Shown in pieces: positions 27,149 through 37,413 of a stretch of DNA of 64,000 nt. Both the position numbers and the translations under genes were made by a program. The DNA is taken from assembly GCA_024682415.1 (NCBI GenBank), contig JAIKZG010000019.1, positions 37,232 through 101,231 of the forward strand, read 5' to 3'. The stretch's first letter is position 1. Every line of letters starts with the position of its first letter. The DNA comes from Prevotella sp. GTDB taxonomy: Bacteria > Bacteroidota > Bacteroidia > Bacteroidales > Bacteroidaceae. The notes below the pieces were generated by a model. That model was not told the origin of the DNA and searched no databases. It worked only from the letters and a program-made list of their open reading frames with translations.

Positions 27149-27194
27149 GGCTATAAACTTAGCTTTATGAAGCTATAATATAAATATCTTATGC

Positions 27195-27222
27195 CTCCTC
27201 CAACTCCCCGAAGTGGGGGGGA
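27195..27222. repeat. REP-like GC-rich palindrome (second copy type)
   Basis: CCTCCAACTCCCC-GAAGT-GGGGGGG resembles the element at 22621-22645 with less perfect outer arms. It lies between the convergent receiver/PPDK and fimbrillin genes. Confidence 0.55.
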
Positions 27223-27256
27223 ACATTAATACGTAAAAAGATTCTTTATTCTTTTA

Positions 27257-28936
27257 TTAAAAAGCAATAACAGGGCGAACGATTTTACCTGCTGTTTTGG
27301 GATATCCATAAACATGTAGTATCTTACATCCTATACAAAAATCAAAATCCCATGCACCTCTGTTATCCATCTCTGTTGATGTCCATCTAGTTCCTGTTTG
27401 GGGGAATGTAACTATTGCAGACGCCCCATAAACATTTGAAATAGATGATAAATATGTATTTATCGAATCTGCGATTATTGGTGCTGTTGATTTTTCTGTG
27501 ATATTAGATACTATTGTCATATAACCCGTGCTACCAATATTTGTAGGAGTTTCATCAGTTTTCACGAAGTTTGGTGCGCCACCTAATTTCATACAAATCA
27601 TTCTAAATTGTCCAAAACTTGGAAGATAGAATCCACTTGATGTTTTAGGTGCTGTCATTATCGCATTAGCATGATAAAATGCTGGATAATTATCAGACGT
27701 GTATCCTCCTGATATTTTAGCAGAATTCTTAATACTCATAAAATCAGTATAGCCGTCCATATAGTCACACGCTTTTTCATACGTATCCATATTTGGAAGC
27801 ACCTCATCATTTTCTTCTTTACTACTCCATTTTTTACTATCAACTTGTTTCACGCACATAGCGTAACCTAAACTCCAACCATTACTTTGATCTTTAGTAC
27901 TTGTAGTATTAGCAAAGACCACACCTAATGGTGTTAAATCTTTTGTTTTAGCAGTAGAAAGACTTGCCTTTTTAACCACAAATGCTTGTCCGTTTTTCGC
28001 CATACAATAATAGTCTCCAATTGCGACTGAGCTTCCACCCAAATACAAAGCTTTAGTTGCTGTTATCTTTATTGTTGCTGTGTAGATATTGTTCCCTGCA
28101 TAAGCGCGAGAAGCCACAGCTGTAGAAGTATAAGTAGTTCCGCCAACATTCACTTTAAACGTCAAAGTAGCAGTCTGCGGAATAATGCACGCCTCAAATA
28201 CGCCTTGGCTCTTTTTGTGCATAGTAATATCGCTTGCGCTACCCGAAGCCGTCAATGCACCATTGCTACCCACTGAACTACTGCGCTTTGTTCCGCTCAG
28301 CACTACGCTATTAACCGTACTATTATTAAGATAGCTTGGATTCACAACATTCACCGTTACGCGAACTTTAGCTATCTTGTGAGCCATACTAATGCTGTTT
28401 GATGTATTGGCATGAGAAACAGTTCCGCTGCCATACATGAAATCGCTGTTCTTAAAGTTTGCATCCGAAGACTGATTGTTATTCACTTCGTGAGTAGTCT
28501 TGTTAGCAGCACCCGAAGATGGATACCATACGTTGGCTGTAAGATTATTGAGAGATGTGAAATAATAAGGCGATACGCTCGTCATTGTTGATGAAGAGCC
28601 GTCACTGCCAATTGTGTATTGAAAATATTTGCCATCTACTTTCACGGTAATTGCTTCGCCACCTATCCATGTCGGTGTATCATCAAGCGGAGCACGAGAG
28701 ATTTCGCTTGTACTCATTTCCACCTCTTTATAATGCATCACACCGGCAAAGACTGTATCACTGCTTATGGAAATGCCACGAGTACTGATTTCCATTGGTT
28801 GTGCTTGCAAAATGCTTGCATCAAGAGATAAAGCCTTGCCCTTTTCAGCGATTAATTCATCAGAAGAAGAGCAGGCTGAAAATGCCATAGCAACCAATGC
28901 TATGAGCATTCCAAAATTAAATTGTTTCGTTTTCAT
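27257..28936 (-). CDS. Fimbrillin family (Mfa-like) surface lipoprotein
   Basis: 559 aa lipoprotein: lipobox FSAC (cysteine about residue 22), Ser/Thr/Asn-rich chain, with the Mfa-like fimbrillin region at about 40-300 (ISMAHKIAKVRVTVNV is the family's typical mid-strand). The C-terminal half (about 300-559: LYLGGSSVAIGDYYC ... GAWDFDFCIGCKI) looks like a DUF1566/FimH-tip-like domain, suggesting a tip or anchor subunit more than a major pilin. No Mfa2/FimB or other fimbrial gene is adjacent. The ATG at 28936 is chosen over 28942: a perfect AAGGAGG ends 6 nt before it, which is rare in Bacteroidetes. Long structured leader upstream. Confidence 0.83.
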   Translation of the reverse strand: MKTKQFNFGMLIALVAMAFSACSSSDELIAEKGKALSLDASILQAQPMEISTRGISISSDTVFAGVMHYKEVEMSTSEISRAPLDDTPTWIGGEAITVKVDGKYFQYTIGSDGSSSTMTSVSPYYFTSLNNLTANVWYPSSGAANKTTHEVNNNQSSDANFKNSDFMYGSGTVSHANTSNSISMAHKIAKVRVTVNVVNPSYLNNSTVNSVVLSGTKRSSSVGSNGALTASGSASDITMHKKSQGVFEACIIPQTATLTFKVNVGGTTYTSTAVASRAYAGNNIYTATIKITATKALYLGGSSVAIGDYYCMAKNGQAFVVKKASLSTAKTKDLTPLGVVFANTTSTKDQSNGWSLGYAMCVKQVDSKKWSSKEENDEVLPNMDTYEKACDYMDGYTDFMSIKNSAKISGGYTSDNYPAFYHANAIMTAPKTSSGFYLPSFGQFRMICMKLGGAPNFVKTDETPTNIGSTGYMTIVSNITEKSTAPIIADSINTYLSSISNVYGASAIVTFPQTGTRWTSTEMDNRGAWDFDFCIGCKILHVYGYPKTAGKIVRPVIAF

Positions 28937-29254
28937 ATTCATCCTCCTTGAGTTTTGATTTTATTGTTTCAAACTAAGTTTGGCGGAGAAATAGAAGCAT
29001 AACATTAAATCTTAAGATAACACGAAAGGCGTGTTCGTAACCTTTTATTATATCCACCTTTTCGAGGCTCGTGGAAAGCCCTACAATAGATAGATACGAT
29101 TACGCCCACGCCTATACGTGAACATAAACTGTTATCTTTTGTCCTATTGTATTGAAATTTTCCACGATTTCGAAAAGAACAAGATAATAGCTTATGCTAA
29201 TATTCTAAACCAATAAGGCACATCACATCAAAACAGAAGACGCAATGCACATTC
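28937..29254 (-). promoter_or_regulatory. Structured 5' leader of the fimbrillin mRNA (candidate cis-regulatory RNA)
   Basis: About 310 nt from the predicted transcription start (near 29254) to the AAGGAGG site. Outer arms 29058-29077 and 29159-29177 pair over 17 positions (CTTTTCGA and TCGTGGAAA blocks and their complements). Inside them TACAATAG (29082-29089) pairs with CTATTGTA (29144-29151), then CACG (29107-29110) with CGTG (29117-29120). Downstream are AACACG/CGTGTT (29019-29024, 29030-29035) and the palindrome ATCTTAAGAT (29009-29018). No known riboswitch class was recognised. Confidence 0.6.
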
Positions 29255-29260
29255 TACTTG

Positions 29261-29290
29261 CAAATATAAACTTTATTTTTAAATCTGCAA
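29261..29290 (-). promoter_or_regulatory. -33/-7 promoter of the fimbrillin gene
   Basis: On the minus strand TTG (29290-29288), 19-bp spacer, perfect TATATTTG (29268-29261). The 40-bp array starts 24 bp upstream of the -33 element. Confidence 0.7.
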
Positions 29291-29313
29291 GCGATTTTAA
29301 AGAAAAATATTTT

Positions 29314-29621
29314 GCTGCACAACTCTACAGACAAATCTTAAAACGAAGATTTCGCTGCACAACTCTACAGACAAATCCTAAAACGAAGATTTTGCTGCAC
29401 AACTCTACAGACAAATCCTAAAACGAAGATTTCGCCACACAACTCTACAGAGAAATCCTAAAACGAAGATTTCGCTGCACAACTCTACAGACAAATCTTA
29501 AAACGAAGATTTCGCTGCACAACTCTACAGACAAATCCTAAAACGAAGATTTCGCCACACAACTCTACAAACAAATCCTAAAACGAAAATTTCGCTGCAC
29601 AACTCTGCAAGAAAATCTTAT
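29314..29621 (-). repeat. 40-bp tandem array, 8 units, inverted relative to 14515-15157
   Basis: GCTGCACAACTCTACAG or variants (GCCACAC) start at 29314 and every 40 bp to 29594. Reverse-complemented, each unit gives AGAGTTGTGC as in the first array. The hairpin AAATCTT-N6-AAGATTT or AGGATTT is retained; the loop is CGTTTT rather than ACTTTT. Sits in the 910-bp gap between the divergent fimbrillin and AraC-type genes. Nothing further was recognised at 29622-29830. Confidence 0.97.
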
Positions 29622-29833
29622 AAGAATGAAACTTTATAATAAGAAACTACGTCTAACAACAAATCAAAAAAGAAAGAAGACTGCAATTTTTCCGTTTGGA
29701 GTAATCGGCAAGGGCATTTACATAAGTAAATTTGCAGCCAAAAAGAAAAGAAAGAAGAATAAATATAGAGTTTGACGAATAGAAAAAAATAAAAAAATCA
29801 GTTTTAAATAGTCATCGTATGTTATTATATTCA

Positions 29834-29841
29834 TATATTTG
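29834..29841 (+). promoter_or_regulatory. -7 element for the AraC-type gene
   Basis: Perfect TATATTTG ending 5 bp before the first ATG (29847). Transcription would start at about that ATG, so either the mRNA is leaderless or translation starts at 29895 or 29940. Confidence 0.45.
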
Positions 29842-29846
29842 CATTC

Positions 29847-30860
29847 ATGAAAACCTATAACTCAACAAATCTGAACAGAGAAAACCGCCATCCCATGGAC
29901 GGCAAAACTGGAATTCGCCCCACCCCGAAAGGCGAGGTGATGCAGCATACAATAACGCTGCAAACAGATTCGTTTAAAGGGCAGCTGGCAGTGGCACGCT
30001 ATCCTAACTTTATCATTGACCGCACTTATTTCGACGCTTATGAGGAATGTATATTCGAAGGCGAAATAAATAATCCGGAACCTATGCTTGTGCTTTCGTT
30101 TGCGCTAAAAGGGGATGTGGACAATAGCTTCCACTCGGAAGACCTTCACAGTGTGCTCAGGGCAGACGAAACGGCTCTCACACTTGTAATGAGCGACAGC
30201 AAAAACTCGAGAAAGCATCTCATGCCCCAAAAGACGGAATCGGGGCATGTGTTTACCACGCTGAAATACATAAAACAGCTGGCGGAACGCTTTCCCGATG
30301 AGCTTTCAAACATCAGCTCACTATTCGACAAGACAGGGCAGAACCACATTCTGCAGGAAAGCAGAAAGCCGACTCCGCTCATTGCCAACAACATTCAGAA
30401 CCTGATGTTTCCAACGTATCTTGGCAACAACTCTGAATCGTTTATGGAGGAGCAGCTTCTTAACAGCCTGTCGCTCATGACGGCAAGCAAGAATATAAAC
30501 GACGTGAAATGGAACAAAGTGCTGACAAATGAGTTCAGAAGCAAGATGTATGACGCTCTTTATCTGCTTCAACGCGATTTCCGCAAGCCTGTTTCCCTTC
30601 GTCAGCTTGCCATTGCCGTAGGCACTAATGAATGTTATCTAAAGGCTGGCTTCCGTCACGAGTTTCACCAGAGCATTTTCGCTTATCTTTTTGAATACCG
30701 CATGCAGATGGCAATACGCTATCTGCGCGAAACTCAGAAATCAATAGAGCAGATAAGTATGCTCGTGGGCTATGAATATGCCGCCCACTTCATCACTGCC
30801 TTCAAAAGGCGATTCCGCATTACGCCTTTGGAATTCAGAATCAGGGAAAAGAAAAGGTGA
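29847..30860 (+). CDS. AraC-family transcriptional regulator
   Basis: Up to 337 aa. The C-terminal 100 residues are a double helix-turn-helix AraC domain (LRQLAIAVGTNECYLKAGFR and QISMLVGYEYAAHFITAFKR, then FRITPLEFR). The N-terminal part (about 32-225) is a sensory region without an identified ligand, like that of the PchR/YbtA-type Bacteroidetes regulators. The -7 element lies so close to the first ATG that starts at 29895 or 29940 (MQHTITLQTD, preceded by a GAGG-like site) are at least as likely. Divergent from the fimbrillin gene across a 910-bp regulatory region, and followed by a GyrI-like gene. Confidence 0.88.
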   Translation: MKTYNSTNLNRENRHPMDGKTGIRPTPKGEVMQHTITLQTDSFKGQLAVARYPNFIIDRTYFDAYEECIFEGEINNPEPMLVLSFALKGDVDNSFHSEDLHSVLRADETALTLVMSDSKNSRKHLMPQKTESGHVFTTLKYIKQLAERFPDELSNISSLFDKTGQNHILQESRKPTPLIANNIQNLMFPTYLGNNSESFMEEQLLNSLSLMTASKNINDVKWNKVLTNEFRSKMYDALYLLQRDFRKPVSLRQLAIAVGTNECYLKAGFRHEFHQSIFAYLFEYRMQMAIRYLRETQKSIEQISMLVGYEYAAHFITAFKRRFRITPLEFRIREKKR

Positions 30861-30895
30861 AAGCAAGATAGCGTGAATCTATTGCGCTGAAATAT

Positions 30896-30930
30896 GAAAC
30901 GGGAAAGGGCGTTTCCCCTTTTTCCGTTTC
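30896..30930 (+). terminator. Hairpin after the AraC-type gene
   Basis: GAAACGG arm (30896-30902) with CCGTTTC (30924-30930) and inner GAAAGG/CCTTTT pairing, 36 bp past the stop. Confidence 0.5.
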
Positions 30931-30958
30931 GGGTAATGCTGGCGGCTGAATATCATTT

Positions 30959-30966
30959 TATCTTTG
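30959..30966 (+). promoter_or_regulatory. -7 element for the GyrI-like gene
   Basis: TATCTTTG, perfect TAnnTTTG, 51 bp before ATG 31018; the gene thus has its own promoter after the AraC gene hairpin. Confidence 0.5.
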
Positions 30967-31017
30967 CAGCAGACAATCAATGATGATTGCCACGACTGAA
31001 ATAATGAATAAGATAAA

Positions 31018-31503
31018 ATGGATTTAAACGAAAGAATTGAGACAAGAAAGGACGTTCAGGCCATATACTACCGCCTGACAGGTATGGATTACCCCACAAT
31101 GAATTACGGACTGGCATGGGAGAAGATTACAGAATATGTCAGCAACAATCATCTATTAGACGCCTGCGGCAAAGATGCCGAATATATAAACCTGTATCTT
31201 GACGACCCAACAATAGATGGCGCGAAGTTGAGATGCGATGTGTGCATTGCCGACCCGATTGTGAATACGCTCAAGCCTACCGACGAAATAGGCATAAGAA
31301 CTATAGATGGCGGAAAGTTTATCGTGTTTCTGCTCAAAGGCGCTTACACTCAACTGACTGATTTCTATAAGGAAATCTACACACGACTTGAGCGCGGTGA
31401 CGTAAAACCAAAGAGTGAGCCGATGTTTGAGAAATATCTCAACGACCCTGCTACCACTCCATCTGATGAGCTGCTCACCGAGATATGGATACCTATAGAG
31501 TAG
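31018..31503 (+). CDS. Stand-alone GyrI-like small-molecule-binding domain protein
   Basis: 161 aa. The C-terminal two thirds match the GyrI/AraC effector-binding fold: KLRCDVCIAD, then EIGIRTIDGGKFIVFLLKGA (strand with the conserved Gly-Gly and basic turn), YTRLERGD and the terminal TEIWIPIE. There is no DNA-binding domain; in many Bacteroidetes AraC proteins this domain is fused to the HTH. It may bind a ligand or toxin, or act as a separate sensor. Follows the AraC gene by 157 bp with its own promoter and a strong terminator behind it. Confidence 0.75.
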   Translation: MDLNERIETRKDVQAIYYRLTGMDYPTMNYGLAWEKITEYVSNNHLLDACGKDAEYINLYLDDPTIDGAKLRCDVCIADPIVNTLKPTDEIGIRTIDGGKFIVFLLKGAYTQLTDFYKEIYTRLERGDVKPKSEPMFEKYLNDPATTPSDELLTEIWIPIE

Positions 31504-31528
31504 TTGCTATATATTATTGATTAAGAAC

Positions 31529-31566
31529 AAAAAGGTGCGCCCAATATCAATCGAGCGCACCTTTTT
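31529..31566. terminator. Bidirectional terminator
   Basis: AAAAAGGTGCGC (31529-31540) and GCGCACCTTTTT (31555-31566), between the convergent GyrI-like gene and ligA. Confidence 0.93.
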
Positions 31567-31583
31567 ATAATATTATACCATTC

Positions 31584-33599
<2,016 letters not shown>

Positions 33600-33632
33600 T
33601 TAGATTTATATTCAAGAATAGAAAAGAATATA

Positions 33633-35528
33633 TCAGCAAAGTTTCACATTAGCTCCATCTATTTCTATACGCTCTTCGGCAAGCAAACGGCTTAAAGCAG
33701 GCATGAGAAGACTGTCCGGAATACCAAGCTCACGAAGTTTTGCTGTTTCGTATTCTTTTTCGTCGGCAAGCAAAGATAATATTTTTTTCTGAACCTCTGC
33801 TATTTCCGAACGACTTGTTTGCTTATTATTCGCTACACAGACATCGCAATGTCCACATTCATCAGCCTTTGTTTCTCCGAAATAAGAAAGCAACTGCTTA
33901 CTGCGACATTCTCCGCCATTTACCACATAACGAATTACGAAATTCAGTCTTCGCTCAAACTGTTCTTTACGCTTCTCATAAACCTCAGGAGGAATGATGA
34001 TTTTATCAGCGTCTTCACGCTCCATCGTATATGTGAGATATGGATACTTTGAACGAGGAATGAAATGAATAATATGTTTGCGAGATAAAGCTTTCAACAC
34101 TGTATGCGTTTCCTCTTTGGAAAGTCCGGCAGCCTCAGCGATATAAGATTCATCCACAAAGCCATAATCAGCAAACAAATTACCATAAAGGCGCAATATC
34201 GCTGTGATGACGGCATCTTCATCAGCAGGATTATTGTATAATCTATACAAATCTTCACGACTAAGCAGAAATTTTATTCGCGGAGCACCATAATCATCAG
34301 GTCGATAATCTATATATCCGCTCTGGGTAAGAATATTAAGAGCAGACTCAACGTTAGTCGGGAAGAAATGAAAGTTCGTGCAGAACTTATTAATGTTAAA
34401 CTCAAATGTATGACCTCTGCCACTTCCTACTCCTATCTGATAGAAATAAGCCAGACTTTCATATACCTTGCGTATATATTCCTTTTCAGGATAGGTAGTT
34501 CCGATTCTGTTTAAAAGCATTCGCTTGTCTGCCGACGCGAACAGCAACACAGCATAAGCTCTCTCACCATCTCTGCCGGCTCTTCCTGCCTCCTGGAAAT
34601 ATTCTTCAAGAGAGTTAGGGCAATCCACATGCACCACAAGACGCACATCTGGTTTGTCGATACCCATACCGAAAGCATTGGTAGCCACCATAACGCGCTT
34701 TTCGCCTTTGCTCCATTCCTCTTGGCGACTGTCTTTTGTGGAATTGTCAAGACCGGCATGATAATAAGTTGCGCTTATGCCTTCTCCCTCAAGCATCTCG
34801 GCATACTCCTTTGTATGCGTTCGGCTTCGGGCATAGACAATAGCCGAACCCTTTACCGAATGCAAGATATGAATAAGCTCACCCTCTTTATCCTCAGCAT
34901 TGCGCACCACATACACAAGATTTTTACGTTCAAAACTCATTTTGAAAACGTTCCTCTCGCGGAATGAGAGTTTATCCTGTATATCTATTACCACATCGGG
35001 AGTAGCCGTTGCAGTAAGTGCCAATATAGGAGCATCGGGCTTATATTTTCTTATCTCGGCAATCTGCAGATACGATGGTCGAAAATCATATCCCCATTGA
35101 CTGATGCAATGTGCTTCATCGACCGTAATAAAACTTACATTTATTCGAGGAAGTTTGGCAAGGAAAAGACTTGAGCCAAGACGCTCCGGAGAAACATAAA
35201 GAAACTTGATATCACCAAGAATACAATTCTCAAGCGCTGCGATAATATCCTGGCGCGTCATGCCTGAATATACACAACAGGCACTTATTCCACGTCGGCG
35301 AAGATTCTGCACTTGATCTTTCATCAAGGCAATAAGAGGAGTTACGACGATACAAGTGCCTGGCATAGACAGAGCAGGAATTTGAAACGTGATACTCTTG
35401 CCTCCGCCCGTAGGCATGAGTCCAAGAGTATCACGTCTTTCTCCTATACTCTGAATAATATCGGCCTGGATACCACGAAAATCATCATATCCCCAATATT
35501 TATGAAGTATATTCTTATATTCGTTCAT
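33633..35528 (-). CDS. recQ: ATP-dependent DNA helicase RecQ
   Basis: 3'-5' SF2 helicase of recombination and repair, 631 aa. Walker A GLMPTGGGKS (about 36-45), DEAH box VDEAHCISQWGYDFRP, motif VI EAGRAGRDG, zinc-binding Cys set (CRSKQLLSYFG, CGHCDVC, about 545-570) and a short winged-helix end. The HRDC domain of E. coli RecQ is not visible, so this is the shorter type. Its ATG shares one base with the recJ stop (35528), showing coupled translation. Confidence 0.96.
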   Translation of the reverse strand: MNEYKNILHKYWGYDDFRGIQADIIQSIGERRDTLGLMPTGGGKSITFQIPALSMPGTCIVVTPLIALMKDQVQNLRRRGISACCVYSGMTRQDIIAALENCILGDIKFLYVSPERLGSSLFLAKLPRINVSFITVDEAHCISQWGYDFRPSYLQIAEIRKYKPDAPILALTATATPDVVIDIQDKLSFRERNVFKMSFERKNLVYVVRNAEDKEGELIHILHSVKGSAIVYARSRTHTKEYAEMLEGEGISATYYHAGLDNSTKDSRQEEWSKGEKRVMVATNAFGMGIDKPDVRLVVHVDCPNSLEEYFQEAGRAGRDGERAYAVLLFASADKRMLLNRIGTTYPEKEYIRKVYESLAYFYQIGVGSGRGHTFEFNINKFCTNFHFFPTNVESALNILTQSGYIDYRPDDYGAPRIKFLLSREDLYRLYNNPADEDAVITAILRLYGNLFADYGFVDESYIAEAAGLSKEETHTVLKALSRKHIIHFIPRSKYPYLTYTMEREDADKIIIPPEVYEKRKEQFERRLNFVIRYVVNGGECRSKQLLSYFGETKADECGHCDVCVANNKQTSRSEIAEVQKKILSLLADEKEYETAKLRELGIPDSLLMPALSRLLAEERIEIDGANVKLC

Positions 35529-37264
35529 TAAGATTCTTCATCTTCCTTTTCAGTGGGACGTATGTCTTCTATCTGTAACTGCACGGCATTGTGCTTAAAC
35601 ACATTGTCTTCTATTGTATAGGCAATGTCAAAGCTTCTGCGCGACTTAATATAATGAGCTGCCGCGCTCTGTCCGAAAGCAATGCCATTAACTACATGGC
35701 TTGACTTTGAATCCACAAGCTCAAGCTTTATATGTTCCTGCTCACGGCCTACGACCTTGCTTGTGCCATAATCATACACATTTTTAGTGCAGAACACAGG
35801 CTTCGGATTAGCAGGGCCAAAAGGAGCGAACTTGCGAAGGTCACTATGCAAATGCTTGTCTATATCCTTAAAATCAAGTATGCCGTCTATCTTTAACGTA
35901 GCTTCAGTCTGTTCAGGCATAATATGCTGCTCAACATAAGCCTGAAAACGCTCACGAAACTTTGCCACGTCTTCCCATCTCAATGTTAATCCGGCAGCAT
36001 ACGTATGTCCGCCGAAATTGATAAGCAAATCACGACAGCTCTTGATAGCGGAATAAACATCAAAATCGGTTACGCTACGAGCTGAGCCTGTAGCAAAATC
36101 ACCATCACGGGTAATAACCACCGTTGGACGGAAATAAAGCTCAGTCAATCTTGAAGCAACAATGCCGATAACGCCTTTCTTCCAGTTTTCGTCATATAGA
36201 ACGATAGAAGAATGATGATTCTGCCCTTCTATCCTTGCCACAATCTGATTGGCCTCTTCGGTCATCTGCTTGTCAATATCCTTGCGCTGCTCGTTATATT
36301 CATCTATGAGTTTGGCTTTGCTGAGCGCATCAGAGAAATTCTTCTCTACAAGCAAGTTTACGCTTTCCTTGCCGTTCTCCATGCGTCCCGAAGCATTAAT
36401 ACGCGGCCCTATCTTAAAAATGATGTCGCTCATAGCGAGGGTTCGACCATTAAGACCACATATATCAATGATTGCCTTCAATCCTACGCTTGGATTTGTA
36501 TTTAGCTGTTTCAAGCCATGATAAGCGAGAATACGATTCTCACTTACTACAGGCACCAAATCAGCAGCTATGCTTACGGCGCAAAAATCAAGTAAAGGAA
36601 TAAGTCGAGAAAAAGGTATGCCATTATTTTTGGCAAAAGCCTGCATAAACTTGAACCCTACTCCACAGCCACACAAATCCTTAAACGGATAAGAATCGTC
36701 CTCACGCTTCGGGTCAAGAATAGCCACAGCTTCAGGCAATGCATCATCAGTGACATGGTGATCGCAGACAATAAAGTCTATACCAAGATTTTTGGCATAA
36801 GCTATTTCCTCAACTGCTTTTATACCACAATCGAGTATTATTATCAGTTTCACGCCTGTCTCTTTAGCGAAATCTATTCCTTTCTTGCTTACGCCATATC
36901 CCTCATCGTAACGACTTGGTATATAATAATCTATATTTGAATAAAACAAGCGAAGGAATTTATAAACCAATGCAACCGCCGTACAACCATCAACATCATA
37001 ATCGCCATAGACAAGGATTCTTTCCTTACGCCCCATAGCGTCGTTAAGTCTGTCAACAGCCACATCCATATCTTTCATAAGAAAAGGATCTATCAAATCG
37101 GCAAGCTGTGGACGAAAGAATCTCTTTGCCGCAGGCTCCGACGTGATACCACGCTTTATCAGCAGCCTTGCAAGCACAGGATTGACATTGAGTTTCGCGC
37201 CCAATTCCTTTTCTGCTTGACTTTCTTTAGATGTAGGAGGTTCGTATTTCCATTTGAAATGCAT
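35528..37264 (-). CDS. recJ: Single-stranded-DNA-specific exonuclease RecJ
   Basis: 5'-3' ssDNA exonuclease, 578 aa. DHH phosphoesterase motifs present: DYDVDGCTAV (about 81), ILDCGIKAVEE, the DHH triad in CDHHVTDDALPEA (about 168), then DHHA1 with GGHTYAAGL and an OB-fold C-terminus. Forms a translationally coupled pair with recQ; ligA follows. Upstream at 37287-37294 there is a near -7 match (TAACTTTA). Confidence 0.96.
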   Translation of the reverse strand: MHFKWKYEPPTSKESQAEKELGAKLNVNPVLARLLIKRGITSEPAAKRFFRPQLADLIDPFLMKDMDVAVDRLNDAMGRKERILVYGDYDVDGCTAVALVYKFLRLFYSNIDYYIPSRYDEGYGVSKKGIDFAKETGVKLIIILDCGIKAVEEIAYAKNLGIDFIVCDHHVTDDALPEAVAILDPKREDDSYPFKDLCGCGVGFKFMQAFAKNNGIPFSRLIPLLDFCAVSIAADLVPVVSENRILAYHGLKQLNTNPSVGLKAIIDICGLNGRTLAMSDIIFKIGPRINASGRMENGKESVNLLVEKNFSDALSKAKLIDEYNEQRKDIDKQMTEEANQIVARIEGQNHHSSIVLYDENWKKGVIGIVASRLTELYFRPTVVITRDGDFATGSARSVTDFDVYSAIKSCRDLLINFGGHTYAAGLTLRWEDVAKFRERFQAYVEQHIMPEQTEATLKIDGILDFKDIDKHLHSDLRKFAPFGPANPKPVFCTKNVYDYGTSKVVGREQEHIKLELVDSKSSHVVNGIAFGQSAAAHYIKSRRSFDIAYTIEDNVFKHNAVQLQIEDIRPTEKEDEES

Positions 37265-37335
37265 TATCTTTTTCTTTTTTAGTGCGTAAAGTTACAAAGA
37301 AAAAATATAAATCTAAGGCATTTTTATAAAAAAAT

Positions 37336-37380
37336 CCCCACGCAGCTCACAATTACCAAGATTGTGTGAGCCACGTGGGG
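37336..37380 (-). terminator. Terminator after the C1 peptidase gene
   Basis: Arms CCCCACGCAGCTCACA (37336-37351) and TGTGAGCCACGTGGGG (37365-37380) with a T-run on the minus strand past the hairpin. Confidence 0.88.
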
Positions 37381-37413
37381 AAATATATTTATACTAATGT
37401 TTCTAAAATCTCA

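Noticed and set aside
29058..29177. Invertible promoter flanked by inverted repeats
   Set aside because: The arms are imperfect (GGC against AA), no TAnnTTTG lies between them and no recombinase is nearby; an RNA stem is simpler.
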